Of a stretch of DNA of 64,000 nt, positions 49,637 to 58,408 are shown one piece after another. Under the pieces are notes generated by a model. The model searched no databases, was not told the origin of the DNA, and was given only the letters and a program-made list of their open reading frames with translations. The stretch's first letter is position 1. The number at the start of each line of letters is the position of its first letter. Location of the stretch: assembly GCA_025450195.1 (NCBI GenBank), contig JANWHW010000002.1, positions 1-64,000 of the forward strand, written 5' to 3'. Both the position numbers and the translations under genes were made by a program. The DNA is from Solirubrobacterales bacterium (GTDB taxonomy: Bacteria > Actinomycetota > Thermoleophilia > Solirubrobacterales > 70-9).

Positions 49637-49738
49637 CCCTAGATGGTTCCCGGCCGACGCCGGGAAATCTAGGGACGTGTTTCAAAAATGCGATCGTACT
49701 CCAGCTCACGTACTTGGACTCAACGAGTCCTTGGTGAG
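49637..49738. other. Two hairpins in the divergent gap before htpX and the lipoprotein gene
   Basis: CCCTAGAT-GG-TTCCCGGC (49637-49654) pairs with GCCGGGAA-ATCTAGGG (49659-49674) around a 4-base loop. A second hairpin follows: CTCAC (49706-49710) with GTGAG (49734-49738), enclosing GGACTC-AAC-GAGTCC. The 289-base gap contains no other gene. Both genes diverge, so these are not simple terminators of either. Confidence 0.5.
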
Positions 49739-49828
49739 ACCGAGTGAATGATGAGCATCGCCAACAAGCTCATTGACATCTTCGACTCGATGCGATGCCA
49801 AGCCCAGGGAGCAGCTAGCCTGCGGCAG

Positions 49829-50747
49829 ATGCGGCGCGGTTTCGCGATCTCGATTTTGAGCCTGCTCAGTGTGATTGTCTACGGCTGCGGTTCTTCGGAA
49901 ACCACAGTCGAGACAAGGACCGTCACCGAGAGTGTCGAGGAGCTCCCTGGAGCGGGGTAATCCTGCTGAGCCTGCGGGCCTCGCTCTGTGTCTTAAGCGC
50001 TCAGGATTCACAGCGGTGAGCTACAAGGAAGGCCGTGTAAAAGGCATCGCTCCAGATGGCACTCAGCTTGTGGCGGCGACCGGGGATGATCCGTTGCTCG
50101 CGTTAGCGATCGTGCGGCACTACAACAACCGCCCGTCACCGCCGCCTCTTAGCGCGGAAGTGGCGCCAGATGGCGTAACGGCACTAGTGGCTAAGTCAAG
50201 TGAGAATGCGGCTCTGAATCTGGCGGCGGCCTGCACATCCCCTCAGTCAGGTGGTGAGTCGAGCGTAAAAGAGGAAAGCTCCGAGAAGGACGACCTGGAT
50301 CAGCTCGGGATTTCTGCAGCGCAAAAGGACAGGCTTCGGGAGTCCATTGAGAATCTCAGTGAAGCCGGGCAATCCTTCGTGGTGACCACGGGTGATTGCC
50401 TAGGCCTCAATAAGTCGACCGAGGAATACGTGCTGTGTGTCAGCGCTACGAAATCAGCTTTTGATGAGCAGGCAGCAGATACACGGGGGAAGATCACTGA
50501 GTCCACAACCTTGACAGCGGGAGAATGTCGCGCCTATCTCGAAGATGCCGGGCAAGCACTAGACCAGGTAAGCCACGCGGTTACTGCCGGATACGAAGCA
50601 ACAAGGGCGGTTATGGAAGCAGCTGAGGCTTCAGATCTTGGTGAAGGAAAAACACAGAAGGCGATTTCAGAAGAAGCTGATCTTCAAGCGAGCCAGGCCC
50701 TCGGGAAAATGGCAACGGCACTACGCGGCGTAGACGTTAGTTGCTGA
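49829..50747 (+). pseudogene. Lipoprotein gene split by a one-base frameshift
   Basis: Frame one starts RRGFAISILSLLSVIVYGC, a lipoprotein signal with lipobox Cys, continues GSSETTVETRTVTESVEELP and stops at 49958-49960. The second frame takes over without overlap in sense: NPAEPAGLALCLKRSGFTAV and runs to 50747, ending ALRGVDVSC. Removing one G from the GGGG run at 49954-49957 joins them into one ~305-residue lipoprotein. This may be a true inactivating mutation, phase variation at a short homopolymer, or a sequencing error. The function is unknown; the second half is Ser/Glu/Ala-rich helical. Confidence 0.7.
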
Positions 50748-50923
50748 GTGCTGGCCTAACCAAGAGCACAACCACAGCATCCGGCGCCTTGGTTGAAGGC
50801 GAATCTGTCTACAGGTGTAGCGGCGTCAAGAGTCCGTTCCCACTTCACGTCCATCCGCAAGTGCTTCGGGGGCGGTTCCGACGCATTTTTCAAACTGGAA
50901 GTCGGCCCTCTAGGCTTTGGCCG

Positions 50924-51928
50924 GTGCGCCGCCGTGGCCTCTTCGCGCAGGTTCTGACGCTCAACGCCGTGCTCGTCTGCATCGCGGTCGGCCTTTCCAT
51001 CGCCATCGCCGGCTCGAGCTCCGCCAACGCGCTGGTCGCTGTCGCGATCGCCCTCGTTGCCGGCGCCGCCAACCTGATCGCCAACCTCTTCGTGCTGCGC
51101 CGCCGGTTCACCCCGCTGGAGCGGCTGATCGAGGAGATGGAGAAGGTCGACCTCAGCCGCCAAGGGAGCGCTCTGCCGCGCTCGATCGACGGCGTCGGGG
51201 AGACCGAGGAGGTGGAGCGCCTCGAGCTCGCCTTCCTGCGGATGATGCGGCGCCTGGAGGCTGAGCGGCTGCGGGCGGGCTCCGCCGCCCTCCGCGCCCA
51301 GGAGCAGGAGCGGACGCGAGTCGCGCGCGACCTCCACGACGAGGTGAACCAGTCGCTGACCGGCCTGCTGCTGCGACTGGAGGCGGTGCGCGAGGCGGCA
51401 CCCCCCGCGCTGGAGCCCGAGCTTGCGGCGACCAAGGCGCTCGCCAACCAGGCGATGCGCGAGTTGCTCTCGCTGGCTCGGCAACTACGGCCCACCGCCC
51501 TCGACGACCTCGGCCTCGTTGCCGCGATTGCCGGACAGGTCGAGCAGCTCGACCAGGGGGGGATCGAGGCACGGCTCCGCGAGGAAGGGCGCTTCTCCGA
51601 CCTCGACGACGACGTGCAGTTGGTCATCTACCGAGTCGCCCAGGAGGCGCTTTCCAACGCTGCCCGCCACAGCGACGCGACGCGGATAGAGGTGAGCCTG
51701 CGCCGCGCCGAGAGCGAGGTCGAGCTGACGATCTCCGACGACGGCCGCGGCTTCGCCTTCGAGGAATCCGAGAGCGGCCTTGGAATCGCAGGTATGAGGG
51801 AGAGGGCCCTGCTGGTTGGGGGCGACTTGACGATCGAGTCACCGGGACGGGGCACCACCGTCCGACTGACGATCAAGCCACCCCCGGACGCGGGAGCGAG
51901 GGAGCGCCAATTTGCCGGTGATCACTAA
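50924..51928 (+). CDS. NarL-type sensor histidine kinase
   Basis: This 334-residue kinase has two TM segments near the N-terminus (LFAQVLTLNAVLVCIAVGLS, ANALVAVAIALVAGAANLIA) with almost no external loop, a HAMP-like linker, the HisKA_3 box RTRVARDLHDEVNQSL near 190 with the phosphorylated His, and a HATPase domain (VAQEALSNAARHSDA, ISDDGRGFAF, GLGIAGMRERA). Lack of a sensory loop suggests intramembrane sensing. GTG 50924 is used because the frame upstream is atypical. The response regulator follows 30 bases later. Confidence 0.9.
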   Translation: MRRRGLFAQVLTLNAVLVCIAVGLSIAIAGSSSANALVAVAIALVAGAANLIANLFVLRRRFTPLERLIEEMEKVDLSRQGSALPRSIDGVGETEEVERLELAFLRMMRRLEAERLRAGSAALRAQEQERTRVARDLHDEVNQSLTGLLLRLEAVREAAPPALEPELAATKALANQAMRELLSLARQLRPTALDDLGLVAAIAGQVEQLDQGGIEARLREEGRFSDLDDDVQLVIYRVAQEALSNAARHSDATRIEVSLRRAESEVELTISDDGRGFAFEESESGLGIAGMRERALLVGGDLTIESPGRGTTVRLTIKPPPDAGARERQFAGDH

Positions 51929-51958
51929 CGCGACCGAGCGGAAGCAGAGGAGGCGACG

Positions 51959-52588
51959 TTGCGTATTTTGATCGCAGACGACCACGGGATCGTCCGCTCC
52001 GGCCTACGCCTCCTGCTCGAGCGCCAGCCCGACATCGAGGTAATCGCCGAGGCGGCGGACGGAGTCGAGGCCCGCGAGATGGCGATTCGGGAGCGCCCCG
52101 ACCTGGCCATTCTCGATGTGAAGATGCCGAAGCTGACCGGCCTGCAGGCGACGCGTGCGATCCGTGCCCACGCGCCCGACGTTGCGGTCCTGATCCTCTC
52201 GATGCACGATGACGAGCGCTATCTGTTCGAGGCGCTAAAGGCCGGCGCCTCCGGCTACGTGCTCAAGGCGCAAGCCGACACCGACCTCCTGGCCGCGATC
52301 CGCGCGATCGAGCGCGGCGAGCCGTTCCTCACACCCAAAGCGCAACGACTTCTGATCAAGGACGTGCTCGAGCGAGGCTCGGTCGGGGAGGAGGAGCTGA
52401 CTCCGCGAGAGGAGGAAATCGTCAAGCTGGTGGCCGAGGCCCACACGACGAAGGAGATCGCCGGGATCCTCCACCTCTCCGAGAAGACGGTCGAGAACCA
52501 CCGCGCCAACGCGATGCGGAAGCTGGGAATGCGCGACCGGGTCGAGCTGGTCCGCTACGCGATCCGTCGCGGCCTGATCGAGCCTTAG
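51959..52588 (+). CDS. NarL/FixJ-type response regulator
   Basis: This 209-residue regulator has a receiver domain (RILIADDHGIVRSGLRLLLE; phosphoacceptor Asp in DLAILDVKMPKLTGLQ near 53; KAGASGYVLKAQ) and a LuxR-type HTH (LTPREEEIVKLVAEAHTTKE, HLSEKTVENHRANAMRKLGM). It starts with TTG, supported by AGAGGAGG at the right spacing. It is the partner of the preceding kinase and probably regulates nearby genes, perhaps the MFS exporter. Confidence 0.93.
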   Translation: MRILIADDHGIVRSGLRLLLERQPDIEVIAEAADGVEAREMAIRERPDLAILDVKMPKLTGLQATRAIRAHAPDVAVLILSMHDDERYLFEALKAGASGYVLKAQADTDLLAAIRAIERGEPFLTPKAQRLLIKDVLERGSVGEEELTPREEEIVKLVAEAHTTKEIAGILHLSEKTVENHRANAMRKLGMRDRVELVRYAIRRGLIEP

Positions 52589-52660
52589 CGGGCGACGACC
52601 AGAACGCCGTTCCTTCGACAAGCCGATACCGCCGCTTTGATTGACTGCGTGGCCCACCCG

Positions 52661-54121
52661 ATGGCCCCCACCGAAGACTTCCAAGAGAAGCGTTGGCTCG
52701 CGCTGATCCTGCTCTGTTCGGCGCAGTTCGTCGTCGTTCTCGACGCCTCGATCGTCAACGTGGCCCTGCCCTCGATCGGCAAAGCACTCGACTTCTCCCA
52801 GGAGAACCTGCCCTGGGTAGTCAACGCCTACGTGCTGACCTTCGGCGGCTTCCTGCTGCTGGGAGGCCGCACCGCGGACCTGCTCGGCCGCAGGCGTGTG
52901 TTCATGGCGGGGCTGCTGCTGGTCGCGGTTGCCTCCCTCTTCGCCGGCTTCGCCGCCACCGAAGGACAGCTGATCGCCGCCCGAGCGGCCCAGGGGCTCG
53001 GCGCCGCGATTATTTCGCCGGCGGCGCTCTCGATCGTCACCACCACCTTCAAAGACGGGGCGGAGCGCAACAAGGCGCTCGGGGTTTGGGGGGCGGTCGC
53101 CGGCTCGGGCGGAGCGGCGGGGGTCCTGCTCGGCGGGGTGCTCACCGACGGGCTCGGCTGGGAGTGGGTGCTCTGGGTCAACGTCCCGGTCGCCCTGATC
53201 GCCTTCGCGCTCTCCCCCAGGCTGATCGCGGAAAGTCGCGCCGAGGCCCAGACGCGAGCCTTCGACATCGCCGGCGCCGTCACGGTCACCGCGGCGCTCT
53301 CGATCCTCGTCTACGCGCTCGTCGACGCCAACGACGCCGGCTGGGGCTCAAGCCAGACGATCGGCCTGATCGCGCTGTCCATCTTGCTGATGGCCTCGTT
53401 CGTGGCGATCGAGCTCCGCTCTGCCAAGCCGCTGGTCCCGTTCTCGATCTTCCGGATCCGGACGCTGACCGGCGCCAACGTGGTTGGGCTGCTGGTCGGC
53501 GCCTCGCTCTTCTCGATGTTCTTCTTCATCTCCCTCTACATGCAGCAGGTGCTCGGCTACAGCGCGATCCACGCTGGGCTCTCCTACCTGCCGCTGGCGC
53601 TGGTGATCATGGCCTCGGCGGGGATTGCCTCCCAGCTCGTCACCAAGCTCGGCTACAAGCCGGTACTCGCTGCCGGCCTCCTCTTCATCGTCATCGGTCT
53701 GACCTGGTTCAGCCGGGTCTCGGTCGGGGGCAGCTTCACGACCGACATCCTCGGGCCGTCGCTCTTCGCCGCCGCGGGGCTCGGCTTTTCCTTCGTGACA
53801 ACGACGATCGCCGCGGTCTCCGGCGTCGAGGAGAACGAGGCCGGCCTGGCCAGCGGGTTGATCAACACCTCGCAGCAAATTGGTGGCGCGCTCGGCCTCG
53901 CGGTTCTCTCAGCCGTGGCGATCTCGCGCACCAATGACGTCACCACCGGCGCCTCTCCTTCCCTCAGCGGCCTCACCGAGGGATTCCAGGCGGCCTTCCT
54001 GGGCGGTGCGGCATTCGCCTTGCTTGGCTTTGTGCTGACGCTCGTCCTGATCCGCGGCAGCGACAGCCGCGCCCATGTGGCGCTCGGCAAGGAGGAGGCG
54101 GCCGATGCCGCCTCCGCATAA
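52661..54121 (+). CDS. MFS drug exporter, DHA2 (EmrB/QacA) type
   Basis: This 486-residue protein has 14 TM segments and DHA2 signatures: motif D1 LDASIVNVALPSIGKAL in TM1, motif A GGRTADLLGRRRVFMAG, and motif C GSGGAAGVLLGGVLTDGLGW. It exports hydrophobic compounds or drugs against protons. ATG 52661 is preferred to the earlier ATG/TTG frame start at 52637. The gene ends next to an Rrf2 regulator site; its stop overlaps the start of that 25-bp site. Confidence 0.9.
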   Translation: MAPTEDFQEKRWLALILLCSAQFVVVLDASIVNVALPSIGKALDFSQENLPWVVNAYVLTFGGFLLLGGRTADLLGRRRVFMAGLLLVAVASLFAGFAATEGQLIAARAAQGLGAAIISPAALSIVTTTFKDGAERNKALGVWGAVAGSGGAAGVLLGGVLTDGLGWEWVLWVNVPVALIAFALSPRLIAESRAEAQTRAFDIAGAVTVTAALSILVYALVDANDAGWGSSQTIGLIALSILLMASFVAIELRSAKPLVPFSIFRIRTLTGANVVGLLVGASLFSMFFFISLYMQQVLGYSAIHAGLSYLPLALVIMASAGIASQLVTKLGYKPVLAAGLLFIVIGLTWFSRVSVGGSFTTDILGPSLFAAAGLGFSFVTTTIAAVSGVEENEAGLASGLINTSQQIGGALGLAVLSAVAISRTNDVTTGASPSLSGLTEGFQAAFLGGAAFALLGFVLTLVLIRGSDSRAHVALGKEEAADAASA

Positions 54122-54142
54122 CCGACCGCTTCAGTAGGATTT
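54118..54142 (+). promoter_or_regulatory. Rrf2/IscR-type operator in front of rrf2
   Basis: ATAACCGAC-N7-GTAGGATTT is an imperfect inverted repeat of 25 bp, seven bases before the rrf2 ATG. The 9-7-9 geometry and the CCGAC/GTAGGATT arms match the site at 58356-58380. The arms resemble the ATCCGAC...GTCGGAT consensus of IscR-like Rrf2 proteins. Confidence 0.6.
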
Positions 54143-54148
54143 AAATCG

Positions 54149-54616
54149 ATGCTGTTTTCGACCAAAGCCGAGTACGGAGTTCGACTGATGGTCGAGCTCG
54201 GGCGCCAATCCGACTCGTCCCCGGTTTCCCTCAGCGCTGTCGCCGAGGCGGAGCGGTTGCCGCTCTCCTACCTCGAGCACCTGGTGGCAAAGCTGCGCAA
54301 GGCGGGGCTCGTCATCTCTACCCGGGGAGCCCACGGTGGCTACAGCCTCGCCAAACCGGCCGAGGAGATCACCCTGGACATCGTGGTGGAGGCGCTGGAA
54401 GGCCAGATCGCGCCGATGGAGTGCTTTCACGAGACCCCCGAGGGAAAAGTGCTCTGCTCGCACGAGAGCGATGGCGACCACGCCTGCGCCACGAAGCTGC
54501 TCTGGACTCGCGTCCAGGGAGGCGTAACCAAAGCGCTGGCCGGTACGACGCTCGCAGAGCTGGTCGAGTTCGCCGGCGGAGCCACCGAGAAGACGCCGGT
54601 CGGCAGCGCCGCTTAA
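54149..54616 (+). CDS. Rrf2-family Fe-S regulator (IscR/SufR-like)
   Basis: This 155-residue protein has the Rrf2 winged helix (LFSTKAEYGVRLMVELGRQ, LPLSYLEHLVAKLRKAGLV, RGAHGGYSLAKPAEEIT) and three cysteines placed to bind a cluster: PMECFHET, KVLCSHESD and HACATKLLW (near residues 91-112). It opens the Suf region and has its own operator directly upstream, so it should repress itself and other suf genes in response to Fe-S status. sufC starts 24 bases later. Confidence 0.92.
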   Translation: MLFSTKAEYGVRLMVELGRQSDSSPVSLSAVAEAERLPLSYLEHLVAKLRKAGLVISTRGAHGGYSLAKPAEEITLDIVVEALEGQIAPMECFHETPEGKVLCSHESDGDHACATKLLWTRVQGGVTKALAGTTLAELVEFAGGATEKTPVGSAA

Positions 54617-54640
54617 CCCGCAATCAGGAACGGAGTGACA

Positions 54641-55426
54641 TTGGCTGAGCTGGAGATTCGCAACCTGCATGTGAGCGCCGAAGGCAAGGAGATCCTTCGC
54701 GGTCTCGATCTCGATGTCGAGAAAGGCAAGGTCCACGCCCTTATGGGTCCGAATGGATCGGGCAAGTCGACCCTTGCCAACGCGATCATGGGTCATCCGT
54801 CGCTCGAGGTGACGGAGGGGTCGATCGCCTTCAAGGGAGAGGACATCACTGAGGCCGACCCCGACGAGCGCTCCCGCGCCGGCCTCTTCATGGCCTTCCA
54901 GTACCCGGTGGCGATTCCCGGCGTCTCGGTCAGCAAGTACCTGCGGATGATCCTCAACGCCCGCCGCGAGGCGAACGGCGAAGGCGAGATCAAGATCAAA
55001 GAGTTCGCGAAGGTCGCCCAGGAGGCGATGGCGCTGGCGAACATCCCGAAAGACTTCTCCAGCCGCTACCTGAACGACGGCTTCTCAGGAGGCGAGAAGA
55101 AGCGGATGGAGCTCCTGCAGCTGGCGCTCCTGCGACCGGAGCTCGCAGTGCTTGACGAGACGGACTCGGGTCTCGACATCGACGCGCTGCGCACCGTGGC
55201 CGAGGGGGTCAACAAGTTCGCCGGCCCCGACATGGGCGTCCTGATCATCACCCACTACCAGCGCATCCTGCACATGGTCAAGCCCGACTCGGTCCACGTG
55301 ATGTTCGAGGGTCGGATCGTCAAGGAGGGTGGCCCGGAGCTGGTCGCCCAGCTCGAGGAGAAGGGCTACGGCTGGATCCGCGAGGAGGTTGCCGCGAGCC
55401 CGAGTGGAGGGAGCGTCGCAGTCTGA
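54641..55426 (+). CDS. sufC: Fe-S assembly ATPase SufC
   Basis: This 261-residue ABC ATPase belongs to the SufBCD scaffold: Walker A MGPNGSGKSTLANAIMG, Q-loop AFQYPVAIPGVSV, signature FSGGEKKRMELLQLALLRPE, Walker B AVLDETDSGLDIDAL and H-loop ITHYQRIL. The ETDSGLD Walker B form is diagnostic for SufC. TTG 54641 follows GGAG at seven bases; GTG 54635 is the alternative. Confidence 0.95.
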   Translation: MAELEIRNLHVSAEGKEILRGLDLDVEKGKVHALMGPNGSGKSTLANAIMGHPSLEVTEGSIAFKGEDITEADPDERSRAGLFMAFQYPVAIPGVSVSKYLRMILNARREANGEGEIKIKEFAKVAQEAMALANIPKDFSSRYLNDGFSGGEKKRMELLQLALLRPELAVLDETDSGLDIDALRTVAEGVNKFAGPDMGVLIITHYQRILHMVKPDSVHVMFEGRIVKEGGPELVAQLEEKGYGWIREEVAASPSGGSVAV

Positions 55427-55460
55427 TGATTCGCGACCGGAACTCGGGCGAAGCATTTGT

Positions 55461-56720
55461 ATGGGGCGCCGCCCGATGACGGTCTCGACTGGTCTGTTCC
55501 CGATCGAGAAGGTCCGCGCCGCCTTCCCGGCGCTCGAGCGCGAGGTGCACGGGCGCCCGGTCGCCTACCTCGACAGCGGCGCCAGCTCCCAGCGGGTGCT
55601 CGCCTCGATCCAGGCGGTCGACCGTTACGAGCGGGCGCACCATTCCAACGTGCACCGCGGTTCCCACACGCTCTCGGCGGAGGCAACCGCCGCCTACGAG
55701 GGGGCACGAGCAACAGTCGCCGACCACATCGGCGCCTCCGACCGCCGCGAGGTGATCTTCGTCCGCAACGCCACCGAGGCGATCAACCTGGTGGCGCGGA
55801 CATGGGGCGACGCAAACGTTGGCGAGGGAGACCGCATCGTCCTCACCGAGATGGAGCACCACTCGAACATCGTCCCCTGGCAGCAACTCGCCGAGCGGGT
55901 TGGCGCCGAGATCGACTGGGTCCCGGTCGGCGAAGGCGGCCTGCTCGATATGGACGCATTCAAAGCCTTGCTGGAACGAAGCCCGAAGCTTGTCGCCGTC
56001 ACCCATATCTCCAACGTGCTCGGCAGCGAGAACCCACTGGCCGAGATCACCCGACTAGCACACGATGCTGGGGCGCTAGTCCTCGCGGACGGCGCTCAGG
56101 CGACCCCGAAGCTGCCGATCGATGTGAGTGCCCTGGGCGTCGACTTCTACGCAATGACGGGTCACAAGCTCTACGCGCCAACCGGAATCGGCGCTCTTTG
56201 GGGACGCCTGGACCTGCTGCGCGCCATGCCTCCCTTCCTTGGCGGCGGCTCGATGATCCGCAAGGTCACCAAGGAGAGAACGACCTACGCCGACCCCCCC
56301 GCTCGCTTCGAGGCGGGGACGCCGGCGATCGCCCAGGCGATCGGAATGGCCTCAGCCCTGCGCTGGCTCGACGGGCTCGGGATGGAGGCCGTGCTGGCGC
56401 ACGAGCGCCAGATCACCGAGTACGCGCTGCAAAGGATCGCCGAGGTCCCGGGCCTGCAGGTCTTCGGCCCACCTGATGGGCCTGACAGGGTCGGACCGGT
56501 TTCTTTCGAGCTACACGGCGTCCACGCCCACGATGTCTCGGAGATCCTCGACCGCCACGGCGTCGCCGTCCGCGCCGGCCATCACTGCGCGCAGCCGCTG
56601 ATGGATCGCCTCGGGGTTGCCGCCACCGCTCGCGCCAGCTTTGGCGTCTATACAACCCCCGAGGAGATCGACCGCCTCATCGAGGGTCTCCACGACGCCC
56701 GCAAGGTCTTCGGCCTCTAA
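55461..56720 (+). CDS. sufS: Cysteine desulfurase SufS
   Basis: This 419-residue PLP enzyme supplies sulfur from cysteine. The PLP lysine is in AMTGHKLYAPTGIGALWG near 235 and the persulfide Cys is in VRAGHHCAQPLMDRLG near 375. ERAHHSNVHRGSHTLSAEAT and EMEHHSNIVPWQQLAE are family hallmarks (group II desulfurase). ATG 55461 is used; ATG 55476 would remove five residues. A 208-base gap with two hairpins separates it from sufU. Confidence 0.95.
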   Translation: MGRRPMTVSTGLFPIEKVRAAFPALEREVHGRPVAYLDSGASSQRVLASIQAVDRYERAHHSNVHRGSHTLSAEATAAYEGARATVADHIGASDRREVIFVRNATEAINLVARTWGDANVGEGDRIVLTEMEHHSNIVPWQQLAERVGAEIDWVPVGEGGLLDMDAFKALLERSPKLVAVTHISNVLGSENPLAEITRLAHDAGALVLADGAQATPKLPIDVSALGVDFYAMTGHKLYAPTGIGALWGRLDLLRAMPPFLGGGSMIRKVTKERTTYADPPARFEAGTPAIAQAIGMASALRWLDGLGMEAVLAHERQITEYALQRIAEVPGLQVFGPPDGPDRVGPVSFELHGVHAHDVSEILDRHGVAVRAGHHCAQPLMDRLGVAATARASFGVYTTPEEIDRLIEGLHDARKVFGL

Positions 56721-56788
56721 GACCCCTGGCACCCCTAGGTCCTCGCACCCCGCTCTGGATCCTGTGCTCTAGTCGGGCGGTCGAATCT

Positions 56789-56861
56789 GTTGACGAGTTT
56801 TGGTCCCTATAGGTTCACTAACTCGTCAACAAAACGGATTGGCTCACCCAGGGGGTGAGCT
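56789..56861 (+). other. Two tandem hairpins between sufS and sufU
   Basis: TGTTGACGAGTT (56789-56800) and AACTCGTCAACA (56821-56832) form a perfect 12-bp stem around a 20-base loop that holds CCTATAGG. Eleven bases later GCTCACCC-AGG-GGGTGAGC (56843-56861) is a perfect 8-bp hairpin. A leader or attenuator before sufU and a terminator after sufS are both possible. Confidence 0.5.
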
Positions 56862-56928
56862 CCATGCGTTAGCGCTTAGCTCGGCGGCCGGGCGAGGCCC
56901 AAACGAGGGCTTCGCTAGCCTCGGACAG

Positions 56929-57366
56929 ATGGACGAGCTCTACCGCGACCAGATCCTCGAGCACTACAAGCGGCCGCACAACTTCGGCCGGCTGGACGAT
57001 CCCGACCTCGAGTTCGAGGACAACAACCCCTTCTGCGGCGATGAGCAGCACGTGACGATCCGGCTCGACGAGGACGGGCGGGTCGCCGAGATCGCCTTCG
57101 ACGGAAAAGGATGCGCGATCTCCACCGCGGCGACCTCGCTGCTCACCGACGAGCTGGCAGGCAAGTCCCGCGATGAGCTGCTGCAGTTGCCGAAAGAGTT
57201 CGTCCTCGAGCTGCTCGGGATCGACATCTCGGCGACCCGGATGAAGTGCGCGATGCTGGGCCTCAAGGTGGTGAAGAGCGCCAGTCTCGGCCAGTCGGCC
57301 GAATGGGAGGACGAGGGCAAGGCCGGCGACCCCTCCGAAGCTGCTGCCGACCTCGGCTCGATCTGA
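56929..57366 (+). CDS. sufU: Fe-S assembly sulfurtransferase SufU
   Basis: This 145-residue protein is a SufU: DELYRDQILEHYKRPHNFG, the zinc ligands Cys in NNPFCGDE near 41, Cys in GKGCAIS near 66 and Cys in RMKCAMLG near 128, and the GLKVVKS end. It accepts persulfide sulfur from SufS. ATG 56929 begins the family N-terminus; there is no obvious ribosome binding site other than GGACAG. Confidence 0.94.
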   Translation: MDELYRDQILEHYKRPHNFGRLDDPDLEFEDNNPFCGDEQHVTIRLDEDGRVAEIAFDGKGCAISTAATSLLTDELAGKSRDELLQLPKEFVLELLGIDISATRMKCAMLGLKVVKSASLGQSAEWEDEGKAGDPSEAAADLGSI

Positions 57367-57447
57367 CGCTCCGCCTACGAAGCCCCGACGATCTGACGCC
57401 CCCGCCTAGCTTGCGCTGCGGGCTGGCCTCGTAGAAGCTGCCTCTCC

Positions 57448-58245
57448 CTAGGTGTTTTCGAGCGCTTCGTCGCTGAGTGCGATCACCGCGAAGCTCGCCC
57501 CATGGGGATCAGTGAGGATCGCGAAGCGACCAGCGGGGATGTCAATCGGCTCGACCATGACGCTGCCGCCTCCCTGCTTGGCCTGCTCGACCGCCGCGTC
57601 GGTGTCGTCGACCGCAAAGTAGACCTGCCAGTGAGCGGGCACCTCCTCGGGAACGCCTCGTCCCGTCATGTCGAGCATGCCGCCAACCGGGCTGTCGCCC
57701 AGCTTGAGGCTGGTGTACGTGCCCATCTCCCCCATGTCGTTGTCTTCGAAATCCCAGCCGAAGACGACGCCATAGAAAGCCTTGGCAGCCTCGGTGTCGC
57801 GGGTGTTGAGCTCATTCCAGGAGAGCGCGCCGTGCTCGTTGACGACGCCGGCTCCCGCGAATGTCCCAGGCTGCCAAATGCCGAACACGGCACCGGCGGG
57901 ATCGGCGAATATCGCCATCCGACCGAGGTCCATCACGTCCATCGGCTCGGCGATCACGCTGCCTCCAGCCTCCTTGACCGCGGCGGCGGTCGCGTCAGCG
58001 TCCTCGACCGAGACATAGGTGGTCCAGGCCGGAGGCTGGCCCTCCTGCATCAGCGGCATCATCCCGCTGGCCGGCTTGCCTTCCTTCATCGCCTGGCGGT
58101 AACCGCCGGTTTGCTCGGCGTTCTCAGGCTCTGGAACGTCCCAGCCAAACAGAGCGGAGTAGAAGGCGATCGACGCGTCCAGGTCGGGGGAGCCATGGTC
58201 GACCCAGGATGGGGTTCCCGGCGCGTAACTGGTTATCTGACTCAT
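57448..58245 (-). CDS. Two-domain VOC (glyoxalase/bleomycin-resistance fold) protein
   Basis: This 265-residue protein has two VOC repeats: the first with PSWVDHGSPDLDASIAFYSA ... FGWDVPEPEN, the second LSWNELNTRDTEAAKAFYGV ... FGWDFEDND, each ending near a GxxFGI or GASFAVI strand. Such tandem VOC proteins bind a metal or small ligand; the substrate is unknown. It is the only reverse gene in the Suf region. ATG 58245 follows GGAGGG. Confidence 0.82.
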   Translation of the reverse strand: MSQITSYAPGTPSWVDHGSPDLDASIAFYSALFGWDVPEPENAEQTGGYRQAMKEGKPASGMMPLMQEGQPPAWTTYVSVEDADATAAAVKEAGGSVIAEPMDVMDLGRMAIFADPAGAVFGIWQPGTFAGAGVVNEHGALSWNELNTRDTEAAKAFYGVVFGWDFEDNDMGEMGTYTSLKLGDSPVGGMLDMTGRGVPEEVPAHWQVYFAVDDTDAAVEQAKQGGGSVMVEPIDIPAGRFAILTDPHGASFAVIALSDEALENT

Positions 58246-58355
58246 CTTCACCCTCCGATCGTCGACGTATCGCTTCTGGCCTGATCCTCTCATCCCCGGC
58301 CTTGCTTTGGTCAAACCTTTGTTACGCGATTCAGGCCGATCCGGCTCGAGCGCTA

Positions 58356-58380
58356 AAATCCGACCGGATAAGTAGGATTA
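58356..58380 (+). promoter_or_regulatory. Rrf2/IscR-type operator in front of Rieske-sufB-sufD
   Basis: AAATCCGAC-N7-GTAGGATTA is a 25-bp imperfect inverted repeat with the same arm length and spacing as the site before rrf2. It lies 28 bases before the Rieske start. Confidence 0.65.
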
Positions 58381-58408
58381 AGTCTCAACCCGCACTAGCG
58401 CACTTCTA

